DNA of 13,219 nucleotides, taken from positions 1 through 13,219 of the forward strand of contig JBFXAM010000127.1 in the NCBI GenBank assembly GCA_050184295.1, read 5' to 3'. Shown here piece after piece: positions 1 through 5,959 of this stretch. The DNA comes from JBFXAM01 sp050184295 (GTDB lineage Bacteria > Planctomycetota > Phycisphaerae > UBA1845 > Fen-1342). Below the pieces are notes generated by a model, which did not search any database, was not told the DNA's origin, and was given only the letters and a program-made list of their open reading frames with translations. Positions within the stretch are counted from its first letter, which is position 1, and each line of letters starts with the position of its first letter. Made by a program: the position numbers and the translations under genes.

Positions 1-45
1 GCCTCTGTCGCGCTGCTCGCAGCGCCCTCGCTCGCGCAGCGGTGA
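1..45 (+). CDS. Possible 3' end of an upstream gene, cut by the window edge
   Basis: The first frame is open from base 1 to a TGA at 43-45 and encodes ASVALLAAPSLAQR. The hydrophobic stretch followed by a terminal Arg is faintly like the end of a PEP-CTERM tail (a Pro-Glu-Pro, a short membrane segment, then basic residues), which would fit the gene that follows. The Pro-Glu-Pro itself, if present, lies outside the window, and only one Arg is seen. With 14 codons there is no real evidence of coding. It could equally be non-coding DNA in a GC-rich region where stop codons are rare. Confidence 0.25.
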   Translation, partial: ASVALLAAPSLAQR

Positions 46-199
46 CCGAACGCCGCGGGGAGAACGGACCGCGCGGGGGCGCGGCGCGCGACCCAACCCT
101 TCCTCGTACGCCAACGGTGAACGGCGCGATAACGTCGTCTGATAGCTCGAACTCGCGTCGCGGGCCCGATTTTTCTTCCCTCTGGCGCGTGCCAGTCTC

Positions 200-205
200 T
201 ATACT
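200..205 (+). promoter_or_regulatory. Candidate -10 box TATACT of the PEP-CTERM gene
   Basis: TATACT matches the bacterial -10 consensus at 5 of 6 positions and stands out in this GC-rich stretch. Transcription would start near 212, about 20 nt before the chosen ATG at 232. No convincing -35 box lies 16-18 nt upstream, although a T-rich run (ATTTTTCTT, 169-177) precedes it. The bases around it (CTATACTCGCGG) resemble the box before the tricorn gene (CTAGAATCGCGG). Confidence 0.4.
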
Positions 206-231
206 CGCGGTCCATGGGGAGGGATCAACAC

Positions 232-933
232 ATGCGAATGCGAGCGAGCTCTCGTTGCACGCGGTTTGCGATCGGCTCGGCCGCCCTGCTCTGCGGCGCT
301 GCGTCGGCGTCCGCGACGCTGGCGCCAGGACGCTACGTGCTGCGCAACCACCCGGACGGCGCCGAGCGCCCGCCGCTCTACGGCCTGCGCCTCGACGAGC
401 TCTACAACGCCACCAGCGGACACGACGTGTTTACGTTCGACTTCGAGAACACCGCCTCCGCGGTGTTTCTCGACTATGACGGCAGCACCGTCCGCATCTT
501 CGGGCGGAGCTTCGGCGGACGCGACGTCGGATCGGCGTACGCGAACGATTCGTACCGCGGGCTCTACGATATCGACTTCACCTACGCGGTCGGCGTCGGC
601 CTCGCCACCGGCGACGACGACGTATGGGTCGACGGCCCCAACCACGCCAACACCGGCTCGATCCGCGGGCCCAACGGCGCGCTCATCGGCCTCTGGGACG
701 AGCGCGGCGGGAATCCCTACTCGTTCCGTCTGGGCGACGAAAACAACGACCTCGGCCACCGCGGCTTCGCCGGCACCTCCGGATGGGGTTGGTTGAATCA
801 CGGCAGCGCCGACCGTCACGTGTACTCGAGCGACTTCATCTTCACCGTCGGCGCACAGGTCATCCCCGAGCCCGGCGCAGCACTGCTCGGTGTGCTCGGT
901 CTGGGCGCCGCAGCCGCGCTGCGTCGCCGCTAA
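232..933 (+). CDS. Secreted PEP-CTERM sorting-domain protein of unknown function
   Basis: This is a 233-residue exported protein. Residues 1-28 form a signal peptide: basic start, hydrophobic core around 12-24, and a likely cut after SASA28. The tail is a textbook PEP-CTERM signal: VIPEP (210-214), a short hydrophobic segment, and a final RRR (231-233). In this family the tail is recognised by an exosortase, which removes it and releases or anchors the protein at the cell surface. No exosortase gene is in the window. The body is rich in aromatic, Asp and Gly residues (YGLRLDELY, FTFDFENTAS, WVDGPNHANTGSIRGPNG) and looks like an all-beta domain. I recall similar 'HPDG...YGLRLDEL' proteins among PEP-CTERM proteins but no assigned role. 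ATG 232 is preferred over the in-frame ATG 214 because GGGGAGGG (216-223) lies at a good distance from it and the -10 box at 200-205 leaves 214 almost leaderless. It is probably monocistronic. Confidence 0.85.
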   Translation: MRMRASSRCTRFAIGSAALLCGAASASATLAPGRYVLRNHPDGAERPPLYGLRLDELYNATSGHDVFTFDFENTASAVFLDYDGSTVRIFGRSFGGRDVGSAYANDSYRGLYDIDFTYAVGVGLATGDDDVWVDGPNHANTGSIRGPNGALIGLWDERGGNPYSFRLGDENNDLGHRGFAGTSGWGWLNHGSADRHVYSSDFIFTVGAQVIPEPGAALLGVLGLGAAAALRRR

Positions 934-1021
934 GCGAACGACCCGCCGGCCCGTTGCGAGCCCGCATCGGAGCCCGGCGCCTCGACACGAACTAAGCTCA
1001 GCGCCTGGGCGCAACCAGGAT

Positions 1022-1081
1022 GCGAGGCATCACGCTATCGCGGCGGTTCCCGACGAACCTCCGCGCGGCGCGATGCCTCGC
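1022..1081. repeat. Inverted repeat with 10-bp perfect outer arms and an imperfect inner stem
   Basis: GCGAGGCATC (1022-1031) is the reverse complement of GATGCCTCGC (1072-1081). Inside the loop, CGCGGCGG and CCTCCGCG can pair with one mismatch, giving a nested structure. The left arm can also fold alone (GATGC-GAG-GCATC, 1019-1031), so two alternative folds exist. It starts 88 nt after the PEP-CTERM stop codon. It could be part of a terminator or a structured leader. There is no T-run, and a single 10-bp match is only mildly unexpected at this GC content. Confidence 0.35.
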
Positions 1082-1128
1082 GACGTTTGCGGCCCGTGCT
1101 CGATGCGCACGCGACCGCGCCCCGCGCG

Positions 1129-1171
1129 CTCGGCGCCGCCCGTGCCGGTCGGGAACGAGGCCGGCGCCGAG
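1129..1171. repeat. Inverted repeat, two CGGCGCCG palindromes 31 bp apart
   Basis: CTCGGCGCCG (1129-1138) pairs perfectly with CGGCGCCGAG (1162-1171) around a 23-nt loop. Each arm holds the same 8-bp palindrome CGGCGCCG (1131-1138 and 1162-1169), so the pair can also be read as two identical protein-binding half-regions spaced 31 bp, close to three helical turns. It lies about 180 nt upstream of the start of the next gene. A chance origin in GC-rich DNA is possible. Confidence 0.3.
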
Positions 1172-1353
1172 TCCCCGTCGCGCCGCGCAGATTTGACGCC
1201 CGCGCGGACCGCGAACCCGCTTCTCCGATCCACGCGCTGAATCAGCGACACTGAAGCGTCCGATGCAGGATCGGGCGGGCGTTGCGCGCGGACCGCCGGA
1301 GGCACCGCGACCGCTTCGCGCCGGAGCACTCAAGACACACTGGGAGGCTATGG

Positions 1354-2574
1354 ATGACGCCGCTTCGTGCCTTCGCGCTGGCGACCGGCCTCGCGCTCGG
1401 GGTCGCGCCCGCGCGCGGGGGAGATCCGACCACGATCAGTTTCTTTCAAACGACCTACGACGTGCAGAAGTTTGAGTACAGCACCAACGTCCAGTTTGTC
1501 GATCCGCGCCGTCCGGGAGCGTTCATCGGCCCGGTCGAGTGCACCGGCATCCACTGGCTCGGGGCCAACCGGCTGCTGCTCGCCTCCGCCAGCATGGACT
1601 CGATCGGATCCTATCAGAACTTCATCATTCAGATTCAGCTCGATCTCAACGAAGGCTCCGTCTCCGGCTTCAGCTACCAACGCACCGTCGTGATCAACGA
1701 TCCCGCGGCCCCGCCCGAAGGCCTCGGGAGCCCGTTCAGCCTCGACCCGTCCGGCGTCACGGTGAATACGAGCGCGACGGGGCTCGGCGCCAACGGCGAC
1801 ATCCTCGTCGCCGACAACTCCGGCGGGTTTGTGCGCGCCTATGGTTTTGCCGACGGCGCGTATCTCGTTCATCCCGCGCAGGCGTTTGCCACTTCGCCGC
1901 TCAACACCAACTTCCAGGACGCGTGCTTCGTGCCCAATGGCGCGACAGGCCCGGAACTCTACACGCTCGATCAGACCGAGCCGCAGATCGTGCGTTTCGA
2001 CCTGATCGGCGCGCCGCTGGGCGCGTTCAACGCCGGAGCGCTGCTCAACCCGCTCATTGGCGCCGGCAATGCGAAGGGCATGTGCTTCCTTCCCGAATCG
2101 GTCAAGTGGCCCGCCAGTTTCCAGGGGCTCGGCGGCGTGCTGCTGGTCTCGTTTGATCAGAACGGCCCGGCCCTGCAAGTGCTCGACCGAGACGGCATCG
2201 AGGTCGACTGGGCGCCGCTCGCCAACGAGGGCGTGCCCGTGTTCGACCCGGGTACCCAGGGCCTCCAGATCGAAGGTGTTGCGGGCGACCCCGCCACCGG
2301 GCGGCTCTTCCTCCTCCAGAAGGGTGAGGGGCTCGACAACAATTTCATCTGGGTGCTCTCGCCGCGCGCCGGCCTGCGCGCCGATCTCAATTGCGATCAG
2401 TTGATCAATAACTTCGACATCGACCCGTTCGTGCTCGCGGTCACCGATCCGGTCGCCTACAGCGACGCCTACCCCGATTGCGACCTGCTGAACGGTGACA
2501 TCAACGGCGACGGGTTCATTAACAACTTCGACATCGACCCGTTCGTCGCCTGCCTCATCGGCAACTGTCCATAG
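1354..2574 (+). CDS. Secreted propeller-like protein with C-terminal dockerin-type EF-hand pair
   Basis: 406 residues. A signal peptide occupies about residues 1-22 (MTPLRAFALATGLALG..., likely cut near PARG|GD). The central part (about 25-335) reads like a beta-propeller or strictosidine/esterase-like fold: repeated short beta strands such as GDILVADNSGGFVRAYGF, ELYTLDQTEPQIVRFDL and LQIEGVAGDPATGRLFLLQK. No catalytic motif is recognisable. The C-terminus holds two calcium-loop repeats, DLNCDQLINNFD from D344 and DINGDGFINNFD from D382, 38 residues apart. Asp/Asn occupy loop positions 1, 3, 5, 9 and 12, as in dockerin type I repeats, and both are followed by IDPFV. This 'NNFDIDPF' form is familiar as a C-terminal tag on many planctomycete secreted proteins, where no cellulosome is known. 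ATG 1354 is chosen because GGGAGG (1342-1347) sits 6 nt upstream and the signal peptide starts right there. It is bounded downstream by a hairpin at 2618-2652. Confidence 0.85.
   Translation: MTPLRAFALATGLALGVAPARGGDPTTISFFQTTYDVQKFEYSTNVQFVDPRRPGAFIGPVECTGIHWLGANRLLLASASMDSIGSYQNFIIQIQLDLNEGSVSGFSYQRTVVINDPAAPPEGLGSPFSLDPSGVTVNTSATGLGANGDILVADNSGGFVRAYGFADGAYLVHPAQAFATSPLNTNFQDACFVPNGATGPELYTLDQTEPQIVRFDLIGAPLGAFNAGALLNPLIGAGNAKGMCFLPESVKWPASFQGLGGVLLVSFDQNGPALQVLDRDGIEVDWAPLANEGVPVFDPGTQGLQIEGVAGDPATGRLFLLQKGEGLDNNFIWVLSPRAGLRADLNCDQLINNFDIDPFVLAVTDPVAYSDAYPDCDLLNGDINGDGFINNFDIDPFVACLIGNCP
2410..2546 (+). repeat. Tandem dockerin-like repeat; 23-nt exact direct repeat in the DNA
   Basis: Bases 2410-2432 and 2524-2546 are identical over 23 nt (both encode NFDIDPFV, beginning AACTTCGACATC). 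The 114-nt offset equals the 38-residue spacing of the two calcium-loop repeats. Flanking codons differ between the copies, so the identity is confined to the core. This suggests strong constraint, or local gene conversion between the copies. Confidence 0.7.
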
Positions 2575-2617
2575 CCGAGCGGCGCGCGCGCGCGGCGGCG
2601 ACCCGCGCGACCGGACT

Positions 2618-2652
2618 CCGCGGGCCAGTTGGGCACGCCGGCCGGCCCGCGG
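2618..2652 (+). terminator. GC-rich hairpin after the dockerin-like gene, candidate terminator
   Basis: CCGCGGGCC (2618-2626) and GGCCCGCGG (2644-2652) form a perfect 9-bp stem with a 17-nt loop, beginning 43 nt after the stop codon at 2574. No T-run follows (TCATTCGCTC), so it is at best an atypical intrinsic terminator or an RNA 3'-end stabiliser. Confidence 0.4.
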
Positions 2653-2726
2653 TCATTCGCTCGAGCGCGCCCGGTTGCGTCCGCGACCCGCGACGCGCAA
2701 GATGGGCCCACGAAAGTGAGGCCATC

Positions 2727-2987
2727 ATGATCGCCGCTGACCATCGCCGCCGCTTCGCGCTGATGGCCGTGATTGCCGCGTTCGGCGGGGCGGGATGCGC
2801 ACCGCGCGACTGTCCGCCGCCGCGCGAGCGCCCGCTGGTCGAGGTCCGCGCCCCGTTCGGCACGCACGTGGTGGTCCGTCGCGGCGGTTCTGACAATTCC
2901 GTACAGGTGCGCGGCCGCAACGTCCATGTCCAGGTTCGAAACGATGATGCCCCGGAGCCTGCGGCGCATGCGGCCGACGTGCCGTAA
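2727..2987 (+). CDS. Very small candidate lipoprotein of unknown function
   Basis: 86 residues. The N-terminus has a basic HRRR, a hydrophobic run (ALMAVIAAFGG) and a Cys at 24 in the context GAGC, followed by a second Cys at 29. This is close to a lipoprotein signal, but the position three before the Cys is Gly rather than the usual Leu/Val, so lipidation is likely rather than certain. The mature part of about 60 residues has two similar beta-rich segments, VEVRAPFGTHVVV and VQVRGRNVHVQV, which may pair as hairpins, and a disordered Ala/Pro/Asp-rich end. ATG 2727 has GTGAGG (2716-2721) 5 nt upstream. No homologous family comes to mind. The next gene also encodes a lipoprotein on the same strand, but 328 nt away, so co-transcription is doubtful. 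Another open frame overlaps it, but without a comparable ribosome site or signal. Confidence 0.6.
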   Translation: MIAADHRRRFALMAVIAAFGGAGCAPRDCPPPRERPLVEVRAPFGTHVVVRRGGSDNSVQVRGRNVHVQVRNDDAPEPAAHAADVP

Positions 2988-3315
2988 GTACCTTATTGAA
3001 CAATCACCTAAGACGATCGCGCTGGCGCTGCGGCGACACAAAGTGGGGTTCTGAGCTGCGTTTACCGATCCCCTTCTTGGACGGACCGCGACCGCTCCCC
3101 GCACCGCTCGCCGCGACACCCGGTCGGATCGTATAACTACAGCGGTCGGCGTCGCTCAGGCGTGGTCGGCCCGCGGTATCCGCCGGCGGCGTGACGCCGG
3201 GTTGCCGCGGCGCGACGCGGCTCGCAAGCTGGGGTGGGTTCGGACAATGAAGCTGGTGCGGCGGCCCCGTGGGCAGCCGCGCGCCGACCCGCGCACCGAC
3301 ACAGGAGATCCCCCA
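2988..3315 (+). other. 328-nt intergenic region: AT-rich patch, candidate promoter, small hairpin
   Basis: An AT-rich patch (about 2986-3012, containing the small inverted repeat ATTG-AA-CAAT) follows the small lipoprotein gene. A candidate -10 box lies at 3132-3137, and a 6-bp hairpin (CCGGCG 3183-3188 with CGCCGG 3195-3200) lies in the presumed long leader of the next gene. The open frame running upstream from the next gene to 3202 has no signal-like or family-like sequence and is taken as leader. Confidence 0.5.
3132..3137 (+). promoter_or_regulatory. Candidate -10 box TATAAC upstream of the beta-propeller lipoprotein gene
   Basis: TATAAC matches the -10 consensus at 5 of 6 positions in otherwise GC-rich DNA. 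No -35 box can be seen at normal spacing. Transcription from here would give a leader of roughly 170 nt before ATG 3316, long enough for post-transcriptional control. Confidence 0.35.
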
Positions 3316-5355
3316 ATGGCGAGTCGATTCCGTCTTCAGGTTTCCGCGCTGGCCGCCGTTGTGCTCGTGACGCTCGCCGTCGGCGGCTGTCCTCTCGACC
3401 CCGCCGGGACGAACAACGGCGGATCGAGCGTCGCCAAGCTTCGCCACTTCGGTTCCGCCAGCGAGTTCCTGACCTTCTTCCGATCCCAGGCGCGCCAACG
3501 CACCAGCAGCGGACTGCGGGCGCTCTTCGCGCCGGCCGCCGCCGAGGACGCCGCCGGCGGCGCCAACACGGCCACGGGCGGCAGCGGCGATGGCAGCGCC
3601 GACTCGTTCAGCACCACCAACATTCAGGAAGAAGGCGTCGACGAGAGCGACCTGGTCAAGTCCGACGGCGTGAACTTCTACATCGCCAAGGGCCGCAGCC
3701 TGCGCATCGTCCGCGCCAATCCCGCCAACGAGCTCGCGCAGGTTGGGAAGCTCGACTTCGACGCGCCGATCGACTCGCTGTATCTCTACAACGGCAGGCT
3801 CATCGTCCTGCTCCAGCGCTTCAGCTTCGACGGGCCGAACATCCCGGCCGTCGACATCGCCATCTGGCCGCCCTACTTCCAGGCGACCGAAACGACCGTG
3901 AGCGAGATCGACGTGAGCGATCCGGCGAACCCGCGCGTCGCGCGCAGCGTGACGCTCGACGGCACGATCGCCAGCTCGCGCCTCACCAACAATCGCGTCG
4001 TGCTCGTCATGACGATCGTGCCCGAGTTGCCCGCCAACCCCACGATCTTCAACCTCAACGCGCTCACGCTTCAGGACGTGCTGCCCAAGGCTCGCAGCAG
4101 CGCCGGCGAGAACATCGCGATCGACTGGCCCGACATCCTGCGCCCGGAGGATCCCAACGGCGACTACATGACCGCCGTCGTCACGCTCGACGCCGCCAAC
4201 GTCGAGTCCATCGTCTCCTCCACCGCCATCCTCGCCGACGCCGGCACGATCTACGCCTCGACCGAGGCCCTCTACGTCACCGACACCGAGTTCAACCTGG
4301 CCGGCGACGGCCGCGAGACCACGGCGGTTCACAAGTTCAAATTCGACGAGAACGGCGCGGCGGTGTACGCAGCGAGTGGAAACGCACCCGGCCGCCTGCT
4401 CAACCAGTTCTCGCTCGGCGAGCACAACGGTTTCCTCCGCGCCGCCACGCACGTCGACAACTTCTCGCTCTTCCGCGGCGGACCGGTGTTCATCGGTTTC
4501 GGACCCGCCGACGAGCCGATCGTGTCCGAGTCGAGCGAGGACGCTCCGCGGCAGCCGTATAACGGCGTCTACGTGCTCGGCGAATCCGAAGGCGTGCTCA
4601 ACGTCGTCGGCGCGGTCGAGAACATCGCTCCCGGCGAGCAGCTGTACAGCGCCCGCTTCCTCGGCGACCGCGGCTTTCTCGTCACCTTCGTGCAAGTCGA
4701 TCCGCTCTTCGCGCTCGATCTCAGCAATCCCGCGCAGCCGCGCATCGTCGGCGAGCTCAAGGTGCCTGGATACAGCGACTACCTGCACCCGATCGGGGCG
4801 AACCACCTCGTGGGGGTCGGCCGCTCGATCGAAAACCAGGCCGGCTTCCCGCTCCGCGACGCGCTGCAACTCTCCCTCTTCGACGTCTCCAACCTGGCGG
4901 CGCCGACGCTGGTGCAGCAAGTCGAAATCGGCGGCATGGGCAGCTATTCCGACGTGAGCTACACGCACAAGGCGTTCACGTACCTGGCCGACCGCGGGCT
5001 GCTCGCGATCCCCGGACAGCTCTACCGAAACAGTACTTCGCGATTCGACTTCGGCGGAATCGCATTCGACGGCGTGCTCGTCTTCCAGGTCGATCCCGCG
5101 ACCGGATTCACCGAGCTCGGCCGCGTCGCCAGCGTCATCAGCGAGGAGAACCAGCTCTACGCCTACACGCCGTGGCGCCGCGCCGCCTTCATCGGCGACA
5201 CGGTCTACAGCATCAGCTACGACGGCGTCCGCGCCGCGAATCTGACGAACTTCGACACCACGACGGCGCTGACGCTCCCGCCGAATCCCGAAGATATCAG
5301 TCCGTTCGGCGGCGCTGAGGACGGCGGCGCGGGTCGCGCCGCGTCGGGGCGCTAG
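3316..5355 (+). CDS. Lipoprotein with C-terminal beta-propeller domain (Beta_propel family)
   Basis: 679 residues. Residues 1-25 are a clear lipoprotein signal: MASRFR, a hydrophobic core, and the lipobox VGGC with the lipidated Cys at 25. A Ser/Gly/Ala-rich linker (about 75-98) leads to the family signature STTNIQEEGVDESDLVKSDG (from S99), which matches the conserved entry of the secreted C-terminal beta-propeller family (Pfam Beta_propel, distantly WD40-like). After it come blade-like repeats such as LRIVRAN, DSLYLYNGRLIVLLQR, VSEIDVSDPANPRVARSV, LFALDLSNPAQPRIVGELKVPG and LSLFDVSNLAAPTLVQQVEI up to about 660. No enzyme motif is seen. Members are usually of unknown function, and a binding or scaffolding role at the membrane surface is an inference. 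The start is set by the signal peptide and AGGAG (3303-3307) 8 nt upstream. It is likely monocistronic, ending at a strong hairpin (5383-5432). Confidence 0.88.
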   Translation: MASRFRLQVSALAAVVLVTLAVGGCPLDPAGTNNGGSSVAKLRHFGSASEFLTFFRSQARQRTSSGLRALFAPAAAEDAAGGANTATGGSGDGSADSFSTTNIQEEGVDESDLVKSDGVNFYIAKGRSLRIVRANPANELAQVGKLDFDAPIDSLYLYNGRLIVLLQRFSFDGPNIPAVDIAIWPPYFQATETTVSEIDVSDPANPRVARSVTLDGTIASSRLTNNRVVLVMTIVPELPANPTIFNLNALTLQDVLPKARSSAGENIAIDWPDILRPEDPNGDYMTAVVTLDAANVESIVSSTAILADAGTIYASTEALYVTDTEFNLAGDGRETTAVHKFKFDENGAAVYAASGNAPGRLLNQFSLGEHNGFLRAATHVDNFSLFRGGPVFIGFGPADEPIVSESSEDAPRQPYNGVYVLGESEGVLNVVGAVENIAPGEQLYSARFLGDRGFLVTFVQVDPLFALDLSNPAQPRIVGELKVPGYSDYLHPIGANHLVGVGRSIENQAGFPLRDALQLSLFDVSNLAAPTLVQQVEIGGMGSYSDVSYTHKAFTYLADRGLLAIPGQLYRNSTSRFDFGGIAFDGVLVFQVDPATGFTELGRVASVISEENQLYAYTPWRRAAFIGDTVYSISYDGVRAANLTNFDTTTALTLPPNPEDISPFGGAEDGGAGRAASGR

Positions 5356-5382
5356 CCGGAGAGTTCCACGCTCATCCGCGGT

Positions 5383-5432
5383 CGCGGGCGGCACGGGCAG
5401 GGGCCTTCAAGGTCCCGCCGGTGCCGCCCGCG
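5383..5432. terminator. Strong hairpin between convergent genes, candidate bidirectional terminator
   Basis: The 12-nt arm CGCGGGCGGCAC (5383-5394) pairs perfectly with GTGCCGCCCGCG (5421-5432), and the inner bases can extend the stem with a few mismatches around a TTCAA loop. It starts 28 nt after the stop of the propeller gene and ends 47 nt before the stop of the DUF1810 gene on the other strand, which is where a shared terminator is expected. No T-run is present on either strand. Confidence 0.55.
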
Positions 5433-5478
5433 TTGATGCGCCGTATCCGGCCGCGAGCGCTGCGCGCGGGGCCGCTCG

Positions 5479-5937
5479 CTATGCGCCGGCGCGCAGCAGG
5501 GCGAGCGTCTTTTCGTCGCGCTGATTGCCAAAGTACTTCGCGAGCAGGCGCTCAAAAACCGACGGACGCGCCGCGACCTCGGCGAACAGCGTCGCGCAGG
5601 ATTTCAGCTTCAGGTCGTCGGGCGAACCCAGAATCTCGTGCGCCGTTCTGCCCTCGACCGCGAGAAGTGCTTCGACACACTGTGCAAGGCGCAGACCGAG
5701 CACGGCATGATCCAGGTACGCTCGTGCTTCGGCACGGCTCTTGATTGCGTAGTGCTTCGCCGTCGCGCTGAATCCCAGTCCCTCGTATTGCGGAAAGATG
5801 TACCACATCCAATGCGACTGCTTGCGCCCCCTGCGAATCTCGGACAATGCCGAGCCGTAGCTGTCCTGCTGCGCTTCCACGAATCGGTGCAGGGCGTGGG
5901 GATCTTCCGAGGCAGCGCGCGAGGGAAAGCCTGTCAT
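5479..5937 (-). CDS. DUF1810 family protein
   Basis: 152 residues, probably cytosolic, with no signal peptide or membrane segment. The sequence shows the family hallmarks in order: HALHRFVEAQQDSYGSALSE near the N-terminus, then GRKQSHWMWYIFPQ, GLGFSATAKHYAI, EARAYLDHAVLGLRL and DDLKLKSCATLF. The length is normal for DUF1810, a small all-alpha family found across bacteria, sometimes annotated 'calpastatin' without experimental basis. No biochemical role is established to my knowledge. The ATG at 5935-5937 is chosen because AGGAG lies 7 nt before it and because the family homology begins a few residues later. The frame upstream overlaps the GNAT gene and is a shadow. It is the second gene of a minus-strand pair, starting 22 nt after the GNAT stop codon. 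Confidence 0.9.
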   Translation of the reverse strand: MTGFPSRAASEDPHALHRFVEAQQDSYGSALSEIRRGRKQSHWMWYIFPQYEGLGFSATAKHYAIKSRAEARAYLDHAVLGLRLAQCVEALLAVEGRTAHEILGSPDDLKLKSCATLFAEVAARPSVFERLLAKYFGNQRDEKTLALLRAGA

Positions 5938-5959
5938 CGGACGACTCCTGCCGCGGCGC

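Larger units (their letters stand above)
934..1353. other. 420-nt intergenic region with two inverted repeats, no gene seen
   Basis: Short open frames on both strands here are Arg/Ala/Pro-rich and resemble no protein family, so I leave the region non-coding. It contains two potential stem-loops (1022-1081 and 1129-1171), described separately. A TTGACG sequence at 1193-1198 resembles a -35 box, but no -10 hexamer is found at the expected distance. The promoter of the next gene must be in this region but cannot be placed. Confidence 0.6.

Noticed and set aside
199..1014. 271-codon minus-strand frame over the PEP-CTERM gene
   Set aside because: It has the same antisense shadow pattern. The plus strand has a signal peptide, a PEP-CTERM tail and a ribosome site.
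1193..1198. TTGACG as a -35 box for the dockerin-like gene
   Set aside because: No -10-like hexamer occurs 15-19 nt downstream.
998..1333. Overlapping frames of about 100 codons in the 934-1353 gap
   Set aside because: Several equally long frames exist on both strands, all Arg/Ala-rich, without ribosome sites or signals, as expected from stop-poor DNA.
2469..3119. 216-codon minus-strand frame across the small lipoprotein gene
   Set aside because: It is Arg/Ala-rich with no motif. The plus-strand gene has a ribosome site and an export signal.
3004..5394. 796-codon open frame on the minus strand opposite the beta-propeller gene
   Set aside because: It is a mirror of the real gene, with low-complexity Val/Glu/Arg/Gly composition and no recognisable start signal or domain.
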